Shown: positions 9,453 through 17,199 of the stretch, in pieces
How positions within the stretch are numbered: position 1 is the stretch's first letter
Layout: each line of letters starts with the position of its first letter
Source of the DNA: Candidatus Solibacter sp.
GTDB lineage: Bacteria > Acidobacteriota > Terriglobia > Bryobacterales > Bryobacteraceae
Direction of reading: 5' to 3'
DNA: 64,000 nucleotides
Assembly (NCBI GenBank): GCA_013822245.1
Contig: PNKE01000013.1
Coordinates: forward strand, 1-64,000
The notes under the pieces: model-generated
The model's input: the letters and a program-made list of their open reading frames with translations, nothing else
The model's database searches: none
What the model was told of the DNA's origin: nothing
Position numbers and translations under genes: made by a program

Positions 9453-9537
9453 TGGTGCGGACGGGGAGACTCGAACTCCCATGGGTTGCCCCGCCAGATC
9501 CTAAGTCTGGAGCGTCTGCCAGTTTCGCCACGTCCGC
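9453..9537 (-). tRNA. tRNA-Leu (anticodon UAG)
   Basis: On the minus strand the 7-bp acceptor stem GCGGACG/CGTCCGC closes a class II tRNA with D-arm GGCGAAACTGGCAGAC, anticodon stem CCAGA/TCTGG around the loop CTTAGGA (anticodon TAG), a long variable arm and T-arm GAGTTCGAGTCTC. Discriminator A and the CCA end are encoded (9453-9456). It reads CUA codons and, with wobble, other CUN codons. It lies alone between asnB and a hypothetical gene. Confidence 0.96.
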
Positions 9538-9591
9538 GCCTGGCTCCATTTCCACAATACCAGCGGCGCCCGGCGGCGGGCCAACCAGCCA

Positions 9592-10143
9592 TCAGGCGGC
9601 CGGCGGCGCCTCGGCCAGCTCCCCGATGCCCGCCATCGAGCAGACGCAGGGCCTCGTATTGCCGGCCAGGGCAACCAGCCTGGCCGGCGCGTCCGGGGCG
9701 AAGTGAAAGCCGTCGCGCGATTCGCATTCCCAGGCCAGCAGCCGCCCGTCGCGGTCGCGGACCTGCTCGAACGCCGGCAGCCGGAACAGTTGCCAAAGGC
9801 GGTCATGGTCGGCCTCGCTGAGCGGCGGTTCGCCCAGGCGTGTGAATACGACCAACGGGTGGCTGAGCGAGCGCAGCTTCAGCACGCGCATCTCGCGGAG
9901 AGCGGCCACCTCGATCAGATCCTTCATCGACCCGGCGAGCGCCCGTGGACGCGCCGATTCGAGTTGCTTGACCGACCAGGTCTCGAACACTGCGATCTGA
10001 GGCTCCGGCCGCAGCGGCCACCCGAGAACGGCAACGCGCGGCATGGAGTCGAGCGGATATTCGAGGCTATGCAGCGAGGCTGAGTCAGTGTGGGACTCAG
10101 CCTGCCGCCACAGCCCTGGCAGGGAAAAGGGCAGGATCGACAT
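9592..10143 (-). CDS. hypothetical protein
   Basis: 183 residues from the ATG at 10143 (GGGAG about ten bases upstream); an upstream ATG at 10170 is less likely. No signal peptide or membrane segment. The sequence is soluble, acidic/hydrophobic mixed, with PRVAVLGWPLRPEPQIAVFE near residue 36 and a C-terminal LVALAGNTRPCVCSMAGIGE block containing a CxC pair. I recognise no family. It lies 40 bases downstream of the amidohydrolase in the same direction and may be the last gene of the kinase-regulator-amidohydrolase transcript. Confidence 0.55.
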   Translation of the reverse strand: MSILPFSLPGLWRQAESHTDSASLHSLEYPLDSMPRVAVLGWPLRPEPQIAVFETWSVKQLESARPRALAGSMKDLIEVAALREMRVLKLRSLSHPLVVFTRLGEPPLSEADHDRLWQLFRLPAFEQVRDRDGRLLAWECESRDGFHFAPDAPARLVALAGNTRPCVCSMAGIGELAEAPPAA

Positions 10144-10183
10144 AGGATTACTCCCATGTAGTGGCCCCACACCGCGAAAATTC

Positions 10184-11113
10184 TCAATCGTTCTGCCACA
10201 GCAGCCGGATCAGGTTGCCGCCGAGGATGGCTTCGGCCTCGCCAACGCCTGTTCCCACCGCCTGGAGGGCGGCACTCTGCTGCTCCAGGATGGCGCCGTG
10301 CCAGCCGCGAGGGAAGAACGACGAATCCGTGCCGAACAGCAGCCGGCCCGCTCCGGCGACGGCCAGCGCCTGCTCGAAAACCTGTTCGAGCGAAGGCGGC
10401 GGGCTGAGGTATTTCGTCCAGGAGTTGCTGCTCGATGTGTCCAGCAACACGTTCGGACACAGATCGGCCGCCATCAGCGCTTCACGGAAGTGGCCGGCGC
10501 CAAAGTGCGGAATGACGAACCGGAGATCCGGATAGCGCATTGCGGCCGAATGAACATTCAGCGGATCCGAACAGCGCATGTCGAACGGCGAAGCCAGGCC
10601 CAGCCGCTTCCGCACGCCCACCGACAACACCCCGCAATGCACGAACACCACCGCCCCCGGCACGCTCGCTGCCGCATCCAGCACCGGCCTCACCCGCTCA
10701 TCGGCCACCGAAATCCCGTGCATCGCCTGCATCAGGCAGATGCCCTTCAAGCCCGCCTTCAATCCGGCTTCGGCTCGTTCCGCCGCGCCATCGGCCAGCG
10801 GGTTCAAAAAGAAGTATCCGGCGAATCTCTCCGGATATGCGCGCACCGCCGCGATGACTGACTCCTCATCGCCCGGAAGGCTCGCCAGCAGGCAGGCGCG
10901 CGAGATCTGGTGGCGATCCAGATCCTTCACCCACCACGCGGCAAGTTCCGCCGGATCCTCGGGCGGGACAGGCCAGCCGAGTTCCTCGCAGACGGACTCG
11001 GCGGTCGCGCCATCGCCTTTCTGCGCCGCGAGCATCGAATAGAAGCGGTGAGAAAAGAAATGCACATGGGCGTCGGCGATTTCCACCGGCCCCCATGGAG
11101 TTCCCCTTTTCAT
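10184..11113 (-). CDS. amidohydrolase family protein (TIM-barrel metal hydrolase)
   Basis: 309 residues. The ADAHVHFF motif (residues 14-21) is the HxH metal pair of strand 1 of amidohydrolases; later VVFVHCG and VIPHFGAGH give the other histidines and LLFGTDSSFF the strand-8 aspartate. This matches the amidohydrolase_2 (decarboxylase/lactonase-like) group acting on carboxylated rings or lactones. Its ATG overlaps the stop of the response-regulator gene as ATGA, with a G-rich ribosome-binding stretch inside the regulator's last codons, so it is translationally coupled. The substrate is unknown. Confidence 0.82.
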   Translation of the reverse strand: MKRGTPWGPVEIADAHVHFFSHRFYSMLAAQKGDGATAESVCEELGWPVPPEDPAELAAWWVKDLDRHQISRACLLASLPGDEESVIAAVRAYPERFAGYFFLNPLADGAAERAEAGLKAGLKGICLMQAMHGISVADERVRPVLDAAASVPGAVVFVHCGVLSVGVRKRLGLASPFDMRCSDPLNVHSAAMRYPDLRFVIPHFGAGHFREALMAADLCPNVLLDTSSSNSWTKYLSPPPSLEQVFEQALAVAGAGRLLFGTDSSFFPRGWHGAILEQQSAALQAVGTGVGEAEAILGGNLIRLLWQND

Positions 11114-11817
11114 TTCCCCCCTCCCGCGGCCGCGGCGGCGCCGATGCCGCGGGTGACCCCAAGCTTCAGGGCCAGTTGAGTGAGTTCGGCGACATTGGTG
11201 ACCCCGAGTTTCTTCATGAGCGTTTTGCGGTAGCCGCGCACGGTCTCGACGCCGAGGTCGAGCAGCGTGGCGATTTCCTTGCTCGACTTGCCCTCGGCCA
11301 CCAGCCGCATCACCTGGCGCTCGCGGGGCGAAAGCCTCTCGAGTCCGTTCACCGCGCCCACCTGGTTCACATCCCCCTTGCGGATGTGCGACAGAAACTG
11401 CTCGGCGATGCGCGGGCTTAAATACGATCCTCCGCGGGCGACCGCGCCGAGCGCCCGCACCAGATCCTCGTCGCTGCCGCTTTTCAGGACGAAACCCCGC
11501 GCGCCTGCCCGCATGGCTTCCATCACCGTGGCGTCGTCGTCATACATCGAAAGCACGACGATGCGGGTGTCCGGCAGATGACGCATGATCTCGCTGGTCG
11601 CCTCAAGGCCGCTCAGGCCCGGCAGGTTCAGGTCCATGACGACCACCTGCGGGCGGAGCGATTTCGCCATCAGGATGGCTTCATGGCCCGATGCCGCCTC
11701 GCCGGCGATGCGGTACTCGGTGTGGCAGCGCAGGATCGCCTTCAAACCGTCGCGCATGATCTTGTGGTCATCCACCAGCAGAACATCGATCACTTCCGGC
11801 TCCCTCCTTTCTCCCAT
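11110..11817 (-). CDS. NarL/FixJ-family response regulator
   Basis: 235 residues. Receiver domain: VLLVDDHKIMRDG (acidic pair at residues 16-17), phospho-acceptor Asp62 in VVVMDLNLPG, switch region VVLSMYDDD and the conserved lysine in GFVLKSGSDED. The C-terminal LuxR-type helix-turn-helix reads LSPRERQVMRLVAEGKSSKE and continues to VETVRGYRKTLMKKL. The start lies 28 bases inside the upstream kinase-like gene and the stop overlaps the amidohydrolase start, giving a tight three-gene operon. Target promoters are unknown. Confidence 0.93.
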   Translation of the reverse strand: MGERREPEVIDVLLVDDHKIMRDGLKAILRCHTEYRIAGEAASGHEAILMAKSLRPQVVVMDLNLPGLSGLEATSEIMRHLPDTRIVVLSMYDDDATVMEAMRAGARGFVLKSGSDEDLVRALGAVARGGSYLSPRIAEQFLSHIRKGDVNQVGAVNGLERLSPRERQVMRLVAEGKSSKEIATLLDLGVETVRGYRKTLMKKLGVTNVAELTQLALKLGVTRGIGAAAAAGGGK

Positions 11818-12371
11818 CCGATCTTCAACCTCACTATCAGCCCGCCGCCGGATACCCGGCCGCCCGCTTCGACGGCCAGTTCCGCAACTTCATCGGGAAC
11901 CGGCGCCGAGGCGGCGATCCTCACCGCCCGCGGAGACCAGATCAACGCAAACTCAGCCTCCGGGCTGCATTCGGACCAGTACAGCAGCGCACGCCGCAGA
12001 ACCAGAAACGCCGCTGCCGCCGCGGGATCCTTCCGCACGCCCAGATCACCCATCTCGCCTGGGTCCAGCCGCACCATCCGCGACAGGTATGCGATGGCCG
12101 CTTTCAAGCCCAGACGCCGGACCAGCGCCGGATCGCAGACATAATTCAGCGTCCGGACCTCCTCGGCCGATTCGGCGAGAGCCTCCCGCAAACCGGCCAC
12201 TGCCTCGGCGGCTTCGCTGCCCGGCGCGGCCGCCAGCGACCGCTCGATGAGCGAAAGCTGCAAACCGGCGGCGCACAGCGCCGGGCCGATGCGGTCATGC
12301 AGACGCCCGGCGATGCGCGCCAGGTCGCGCTCGTGCCAGAGGGCGGACTGTGGTCCGGCGGCGTCAGGCAT
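11790..12371 (-). CDS. degenerate sensor histidine kinase (HisKA_3-type)
   Basis: 193 residues from ATG 12371 (a TTG at 12416 is an alternative start). The H-box of NarX/DegS-type kinases is clear: ARIAGRLHDRIGPALCAAGL, with the histidine at about residue 25, followed by a long helical dimerisation segment. The ATPase part is short and abnormal: the N-box position reads LRRALLYWSECS where REALTN-type residues are expected, and no DxGxG block is visible. No input domain or membrane helix is present. It overlaps the response regulator by 28 bases, so they are partners. It may be a pseudo-kinase scaffold or an acceptor for another kinase. Confidence 0.7.
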   Translation of the reverse strand: MPDAAGPQSALWHERDLARIAGRLHDRIGPALCAAGLQLSLIERSLAAAPGSEAAEAVAGLREALAESAEEVRTLNYVCDPALVRRLGLKAAIAYLSRMVRLDPGEMGDLGVRKDPAAAAAFLVLRRALLYWSECSPEAEFALIWSPRAVRIAASAPVPDEVAELAVEAGGRVSGGGLIVRLKIGWEKGGSRK

Positions 12372-12449
12372 TTCTCTCAACGCCCAATGATGACCGATCA
12401 CGGCCGCCTCGTGCAAGACAAAGCAGCCGGGAAATGTTTCGCCGCCGGA

Positions 12450-13418
12450 CTACCCGTTCTTGCGGGCGATGGCGCGTCTGGCCGCGGCGGCGACGGCCGG
12501 AGCACGCAGATTGTACTTGTCGAGCAAGCCGTCGGGAGTGCCGGATTCGGCGTAGCAGTTCTCGACCCCGATGAACTCCATCGGCGCCGGCGTCGTGCTG
12601 GCCAGCGCCTGGGCGACGCGCGAACCGAGTCCGGTGTCCACCAGATGCTCCTCCGCCACAACCATCGCGCCGGTCTCCTTCGCCGCCTTGGCGAGGGTTT
12701 CCACGTCGAGCGGCTTGATACAGATCACGTCGATCACGCGGGCCGAGATGCCTTCAGCCGCCAGCTCCTCCGACGCCTTGATGCACTCCGCCGTGAGCAG
12801 GCCCGTGCCCACCAGGGTGACGTCGGTCCCCTCGATCAACTGGACTGCCTTGCTGAAATCGAACTCGTAATCGGCCGGATAGATGACGGGCGCCTTCACG
12901 CGCCCCGCCCGCAGGAATACCGGGCCATCCAGATACGCCGCCCACCGGATGGCCGCCTTCATTGTGGCCTCGTCGGCCGGGCACAGCACGGTGAAGCCCG
13001 GCAGGTTGCAGGCCAGCGACAGATCCTCGATCGACATCTGCGACGGGCCGTCCTCGCCGATCGAGATGCCGCTATGGGTGCCGACCACCTTCAGGTTCAC
13101 CTGCGGGTAGGCCACCGTCGTGCGCAACTGCTCGAAGCCCTTGGTCATGACGAAGGCCGAGAAGCTGGAGACAAACGGGATCTTGCCGGTCATGGCGAGG
13201 CCCGCGCCGAGGGCGACCATGTTGGCTTCGGCAATGCCGCACTCGAAGAATCGCTCCGGAAACTCCTTGGCGAAGTACGTCGTCATGGTCGACTTCGACA
13301 GGTCGGCGTCGCACACCACGATGCGGGGATCTTCCTTGCCGAGTTCAGCCACCGCCTTGCCGAACGCCTCGCGCGTCGCCGCGCCCATCTTGAGTTCGTA
13401 TTTCGTATTGGCCGGCAT
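12450..13418 (-). CDS. transketolase, C-terminal subunit
   Basis: 322 residues. Pyrimidine-binding domain: FFECGIAEANMVALGAGLAM contains the catalytic glutamate that activates thiamine diphosphate; the SGISIGEDGPSQMSIEDL segment and the C-terminal transketolase domain (GTDVTLVGTGLLTAECIKA) follow. It is the second half of a split transketolase; the first half lies five bases upstream. The pair moves two-carbon units between sugar phosphates in the pentose phosphate pathway. Split forms are common in Acidobacteriota, archaea and Firmicutes and may act on other ketoses. It follows an operon with sugar enzymes divergently placed. Confidence 0.93.
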   Translation of the reverse strand: MPANTKYELKMGAATREAFGKAVAELGKEDPRIVVCDADLSKSTMTTYFAKEFPERFFECGIAEANMVALGAGLAMTGKIPFVSSFSAFVMTKGFEQLRTTVAYPQVNLKVVGTHSGISIGEDGPSQMSIEDLSLACNLPGFTVLCPADEATMKAAIRWAAYLDGPVFLRAGRVKAPVIYPADYEFDFSKAVQLIEGTDVTLVGTGLLTAECIKASEELAAEGISARVIDVICIKPLDVETLAKAAKETGAMVVAEEHLVDTGLGSRVAQALASTTPAPMEFIGVENCYAESGTPDGLLDKYNLRAPAVAAAARRAIARKNG

Positions 13419-13423
13419 GGTAT

Positions 13424-14245
13424 TTACGCAAGCTCCTTCAACGCCAGTTCAACTTCTTCCTTGGTGGGCGGCACGCCGTGGTACTTCGGGTTGTTCTCCA
13501 TGAAGCTGACGCCCTTGCCCTTGACGGTATTGGCGATCAGCACCGTCGGCTTGCCCTTGGCGGCGGCGGCCTCGGCGAACGCCTTCTGTACCGCCTCGAT
13601 GGAGTGGCCGTCGAGTTCGATCACGTGCCAGCCGAAGGCGCGCCATTTGTCGGCCAGCGGTTCGAGTTCCATGATGTCCTTCACGAAACCGTCGAGCTGC
13701 AGCTTGTTGTAGTCGACGATGGCGCAGACGTTGTCCACCTTGTGGAACGCCCCGAACATCGCCGCCTCCCAGATCTGGCCTTCCTGGATTTCGCCGTCGC
13801 CCAGCATCACGTAGACGCGCGACGTGGCCCCGTCCAGCTTCATGCCGCAGCCGATGCCGAGCGCCAGCGAGAGGCCCTGGCCCAGCGACCCCGTGCTCGC
13901 CTCCAGCGACGGAATGAACCGCACGTCCGGATGGCCCTGGTAGATCGAGCCAAGCTGGCGCAGCGTCGTCAGCGTCTCCACTGGCGTGTAGCCGCATTCG
14001 GCCATCGCCGCGTACAGCACCGGAGCCGCGTGGCCCTTCGACAGGATGAACCGGTCGCGGTCGGCCATCTTCGGGTTCGCCGGTTCGTGCTTCATCACGT
14101 CCCAATAAAGGACCGTGACGATCTCGACGGCCGACAGCGAGCCGCCTGGGTGGCCCGACTTCGCCGCGCCCGTCATTTCGACAATGTGCCTGCGGATCTG
14201 CTTCGCGATCCCGGCCAGTTCCTGGACGTTGCTGGTTTTCTGCAT
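13424..14245 (-). CDS. transketolase, N-terminal subunit
   Basis: 273 residues from ATG 14245. The thiamine-diphosphate/Mg motif is MLGDGEIQEGQIWEAAMFG with the closing asparagine in IVDYNKLQLDG; the SGHPGGSLSAVEI and ILSKGHAAPVLYAAMAE blocks are typical of transketolase substrate sites. The frame extends upstream to 14335, but those residues look noncoding. It is followed after five bases by the C-terminal subunit and reads divergently from the oxidoreductase gene at 14368; the 122-base gap must hold both promoters. Confidence 0.94.
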   Translation of the reverse strand: MQKTSNVQELAGIAKQIRRHIVEMTGAAKSGHPGGSLSAVEIVTVLYWDVMKHEPANPKMADRDRFILSKGHAAPVLYAAMAECGYTPVETLTTLRQLGSIYQGHPDVRFIPSLEASTGSLGQGLSLALGIGCGMKLDGATSRVYVMLGDGEIQEGQIWEAAMFGAFHKVDNVCAIVDYNKLQLDGFVKDIMELEPLADKWRAFGWHVIELDGHSIEAVQKAFAEAAAAKGKPTVLIANTVKGKGVSFMENNPKYHGVPPTKEEVELALKELA

Positions 14246-14367
14246 GGCGGAAAACAACCAAAATATCACACCAATCCGGATTCGGACCGCGTCGTCCGGT
14301 TTTCCGCCGGTTGCGCCGTCCGCCGCCGGCGACACGCCGCGGCGCGCGCTGATACCATGGTCACGGT

Positions 14368-15384
14368 ATGAAAGTCGCAGTCGCTGGTCTCGGTTTCATG
14401 GGCCTCACCCACCTCAAGGCCTACAACAGAATTCAAGGCGTCCAGATCGCCGGCGTCGCATCGGCAGACCCCAGGGCGTTGTCGGGCGATTTCTCCCACA
14501 TCGGCGGGAACCTCGACATCGCCGGCCCCGCGCTCGACATCTCCCCGGCGGCCAAGTTCGAGGACTCCCTCGAATGCGTCCGCATGGAGGGCGTCGACGC
14601 CGTCGACCTTTGCCTTCCAACTCACCTCCACGCGCCCGTCGCCATCGAGGCGCTCGAACACGGCAAACACGTCCTGGTCGAAAAACCGATGGCGCTCAAC
14701 ATGGCCGAATGCACGCGCATGATGGACGCCGCCAAGGCCAATGGCCGGGTGCTGATGTCGGCGCAGGTGCTGCGTTTCTTCCCGGCTTACAAGGCGCTGA
14801 TCGACGCCGTACAGTCCGGGCGATTCGGCCGCGTCCACCACGCGCTGTTCCGCCGCCGTTGCTCCGCGCCCGGCTGGTCGGCGTGGCTGGCCGACAAATC
14901 GCTTTCCGGCGGCGGCGTCTTCGACCTGCTCATCCACGACATCGACATGATGCTGGTCTGCTTCGGCATCCCCGACGCCGTCCGCAGTTGGGGCCACGAG
15001 GACCTCGGCCGCGGCATCGACGCCATCACTTCCCAGTTCGAATACCCCGGCTCCGGCGCCGTCACAGTCACCGGCGGCTGGCATCATCCGAAGGCTTATC
15101 CGTTCTCGATGGAGTACACCGTCACCGGCGAAAACGGCGTCATGGACTACTCGTCCGAAGGCCGCCCGGTGCGCTGGTTCGGCCAGGACGGCACGGCCAC
15201 CGATGTCGAGCTTTCCGATGTCGACGGCTACCAGGCCGAAATCGAATACTTCGTCGAATGCTGCCGCACCGGCGCCGTGCCCGAACGCTGCACGCCGGAA
15301 TCTTCCGCCGCCGCCGTCCGCATCGCCAGGACGGCCGAGGCCGCCCGTTCCATGAAAGGAGTATCTGTCCCTTGCCTACCCTGA
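14368..15384 (+). CDS. Gfo/Idh/MocA-family oxidoreductase
   Basis: 338 residues. N-terminal Rossmann fold with VAVAGLGFMGLTHLKAY, then the family hallmark EKPMALNMAEC (about residue 110), and a C-terminal alpha/beta domain with GGGVFDLLIHDIDMM. These enzymes oxidise or reduce sugars, inositols or sugar acids with NAD(P). The next gene, a sugar isomerase/epimerase, overlaps it by 13 bases, so the two probably work on one pathway; split transketolase genes lie just upstream in the opposite direction. The substrate cannot be deduced. Confidence 0.9.
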   Translation: MKVAVAGLGFMGLTHLKAYNRIQGVQIAGVASADPRALSGDFSHIGGNLDIAGPALDISPAAKFEDSLECVRMEGVDAVDLCLPTHLHAPVAIEALEHGKHVLVEKPMALNMAECTRMMDAAKANGRVLMSAQVLRFFPAYKALIDAVQSGRFGRVHHALFRRRCSAPGWSAWLADKSLSGGGVFDLLIHDIDMMLVCFGIPDAVRSWGHEDLGRGIDAITSQFEYPGSGAVTVTGGWHHPKAYPFSMEYTVTGENGVMDYSSEGRPVRWFGQDGTATDVELSDVDGYQAEIEYFVECCRTGAVPERCTPESSAAAVRIARTAEAARSMKGVSVPCLP

Positions 15385-16211
15385 AAGACCGCGAAATCGG
15401 CATCTTCTTCTGGGCCGAACCCGACGCCCAGGCCGCTCTCAAGGCCGTGAAACAGTGCGGAGTCGTCTCCGGACAACTCGCCATCGACGGCGCCGTCGTC
15501 CTCAATCAAGAAACCGCCCAAGCCTGGCGCGAAGCCCTGGCCGCCGAGGACTTCCACGTCTGCACCGTCTTTGCCGCCTACACCGGCGAGGATTACGCCG
15601 ACATCCCCACCGTCGAGCGCACGGTCGGCTTCATTCCCCGCGACACCCGCGCCGAACGCGAAGTGCGCACCAGGGAGGTGATCGAATTCGCCGCCTCGCT
15701 GGGCGTGAAAAGCTTCGGCTGCCATGTCGGCTATATTCCGCATGACAAAAACCACCCCGACTTCGTCGGCGTCCGCGACATGGTCCGCCGCATCGCCGAC
15801 TTCGCCGCCACCCACGGCATGACCTATTGCCTGGAAACCGGCCAGGAGCCTGCCGGCCAACTGCTCGAATTCTTCAACGACGTCGACCGGCCCAACGTGA
15901 AGATCAACTTCGATCCCGCCAACATGATCCTCTACGGCACCGGCGAACCCATCGCCGCCTTCCGCCTGCTGCGCGGCCATGTCATCAGCGTCCACGGCAA
16001 GGACGGCGACTGGCCTGACGCCTCCAAGCCCGGTTCGCTCGGCTGCGAGCGTCTGCTCGGCGAAGGCTCGGTGGACATCCCCAAGTTCATGGCCGCCCTC
16101 AAGGAGACCGGCTACACCGGGCCCATCTGCGTCGAATCCGGCGTCCATGGCGAAGCCAACCGCTGGGAAGTGCTCAGCCGCGCCGTTGGAATTCTGAACT
16201 CGCTGAGATAG
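15372..16211 (+). CDS. sugar phosphate isomerase/epimerase (xylose-isomerase-like TIM barrel)
   Basis: 279 residues starting at TTG 15372, chosen because AAGGAG sits about nine bases upstream, within the end of the oxidoreductase gene. The frame is open far upstream but that part is a shadow of the oxidoreductase. The TIM-barrel pattern is visible: FGCHVGYIPHD, TYCLETGQEPAGQLLEF, NVKINFDPANMILYG and HVISVHGKDGD carry the metal-binding E/D/H residues of AP_endonuc_2-type isomerases, ending with GPICVESGVHGE. It likely isomerises or epimerises the keto-sugar handled by the upstream dehydrogenase. Confidence 0.87.
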   Translation: MPTLKDREIGIFFWAEPDAQAALKAVKQCGVVSGQLAIDGAVVLNQETAQAWREALAAEDFHVCTVFAAYTGEDYADIPTVERTVGFIPRDTRAEREVRTREVIEFAASLGVKSFGCHVGYIPHDKNHPDFVGVRDMVRRIADFAATHGMTYCLETGQEPAGQLLEFFNDVDRPNVKINFDPANMILYGTGEPIAAFRLLRGHVISVHGKDGDWPDASKPGSLGCERLLGEGSVDIPKFMAALKETGYTGPICVESGVHGEANRWEVLSRAVGILNSLR

Positions 16212-16240
16212 GCCCCACCAATTCTGTGAACTTTGTTTCG

Positions 16241-16268
16241 TGGGCTATCGTCATTGGATGGTAGCCCA
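16241..16268 (+). promoter_or_regulatory. inverted repeat ending on the ABC ATPase start codon
   Basis: TGGGCTA (16241-16247) and TAGCCCA (16262-16268) are perfect inverted copies with a 14-base loop that holds the weak GGATGG ribosome-binding sequence. The right arm ends on the A of the ATG. It could be a repressor operator or a translation-limiting hairpin; neither is shown by the sequence alone. Confidence 0.4.
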
Positions 16269-17197
16269 TGATTGAAGTCGACCATCTTCGCAAAGCGTAC
16301 GGCCCGCTTGTCGCGGTCGAAGACGCTTCATTCAACGCCCGGCCCGGCGAGATCTTCGGACTGCTTGGTCCCAACGGCGCCGGGAAATCCACCACCATCG
16401 GCTGCATCTGCGGATTGCTTACGCCCACGGCCGGATCGATCCGCGTCTCGGGCCACGACGTCGTGGCCAGCGCGCAGGCGGCGAAACGGACCATCGGCGT
16501 TGTCCCGCAGGAGATCGCGCTTTATGAAGATCTGACGGCGCGCGAGAACCTGGACTACTGGGGCGCGGTTCAGGGTCTGGGCGGCGCGGCGCTGAACTCG
16601 GCCATCAAGGAGGCGCTGCAATCCACAGGCCTGGCCGACCGCGCAAAGGAACCCGTCAAGCGTTTTTCGGGCGGGATGAAGCGGCGGCTGAACTTTGCCG
16701 CAGGCATCCTGCACAAGCCGAAGGTGCTGTTGCTGGACGAACCGACCGTGGGCGTGGATCCGCAAAGCCGGGTCCACCTGCTGGATCTGGTTCGCGGGCA
16801 GGCCAAAGCCGGCGCCTGCGTGCTCTACACCACGCACTATATGGAAGAGGCCGAGACGCTCTGCGATCGTCTGGCCATCATCGACCACGGTCGCATCATC
16901 GCCCAGGGGACACTTGAGGAACTGCGCTCGATGCTGGGCGAACGCGACCTGCTGCGGCTGACCGGCGTGTTTCCGGAACAGGCTGTGCGCGCCGCGCTGA
17001 GCCAGGAGCCGGAACTTGAACTGCTGGGTTTCGAGGACGGGCAGTTGCGGCTGGCCCTGGCGCGGGCCTCGGAACGCCTGAGCCGGCTGTTCGAACTGCT
17101 TGGCGCGGCCGGCGCCGAGGTGCGCGGCACCACGTTGACGCGGCCCAATCTGGAATCGCTGTTCATCAAACTCACCGGCAAGGAGCTGCGCGAATAG
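16268..17197 (+). CDS. ABC transporter ATP-binding protein (ABC-2 exporter type)
   Basis: 309 residues with all ATPase motifs: Walker A GPNGAGKSTT, Q-loop VVPQEIALYEDLT, signature FSGGMKRRL, Walker B VLLLDEPTVG and the switch histidine in TTHYMEEAETL. The C-terminal 80 residues form the extension found in NatA/DrrA-type exporters. It energises export by the two ABC-2 permeases that follow directly (gaps of two and seven bases). Likely cargo: antibiotic, lipid or ion; not determinable. Confidence 0.95.
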   Translation: MIEVDHLRKAYGPLVAVEDASFNARPGEIFGLLGPNGAGKSTTIGCICGLLTPTAGSIRVSGHDVVASAQAAKRTIGVVPQEIALYEDLTARENLDYWGAVQGLGGAALNSAIKEALQSTGLADRAKEPVKRFSGGMKRRLNFAAGILHKPKVLLLDEPTVGVDPQSRVHLLDLVRGQAKAGACVLYTTHYMEEAETLCDRLAIIDHGRIIAQGTLEELRSMLGERDLLRLTGVFPEQAVRAALSQEPELELLGFEDGQLRLALARASERLSRLFELLGAAGAEVRGTTLTRPNLESLFIKLTGKELRE

Positions 17198-17199
17198 CC

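Noticed and set aside
12297-13712. 471-residue plus-strand frame
   Set aside because: Antisense to the split transketolase genes, whose motifs are complete.
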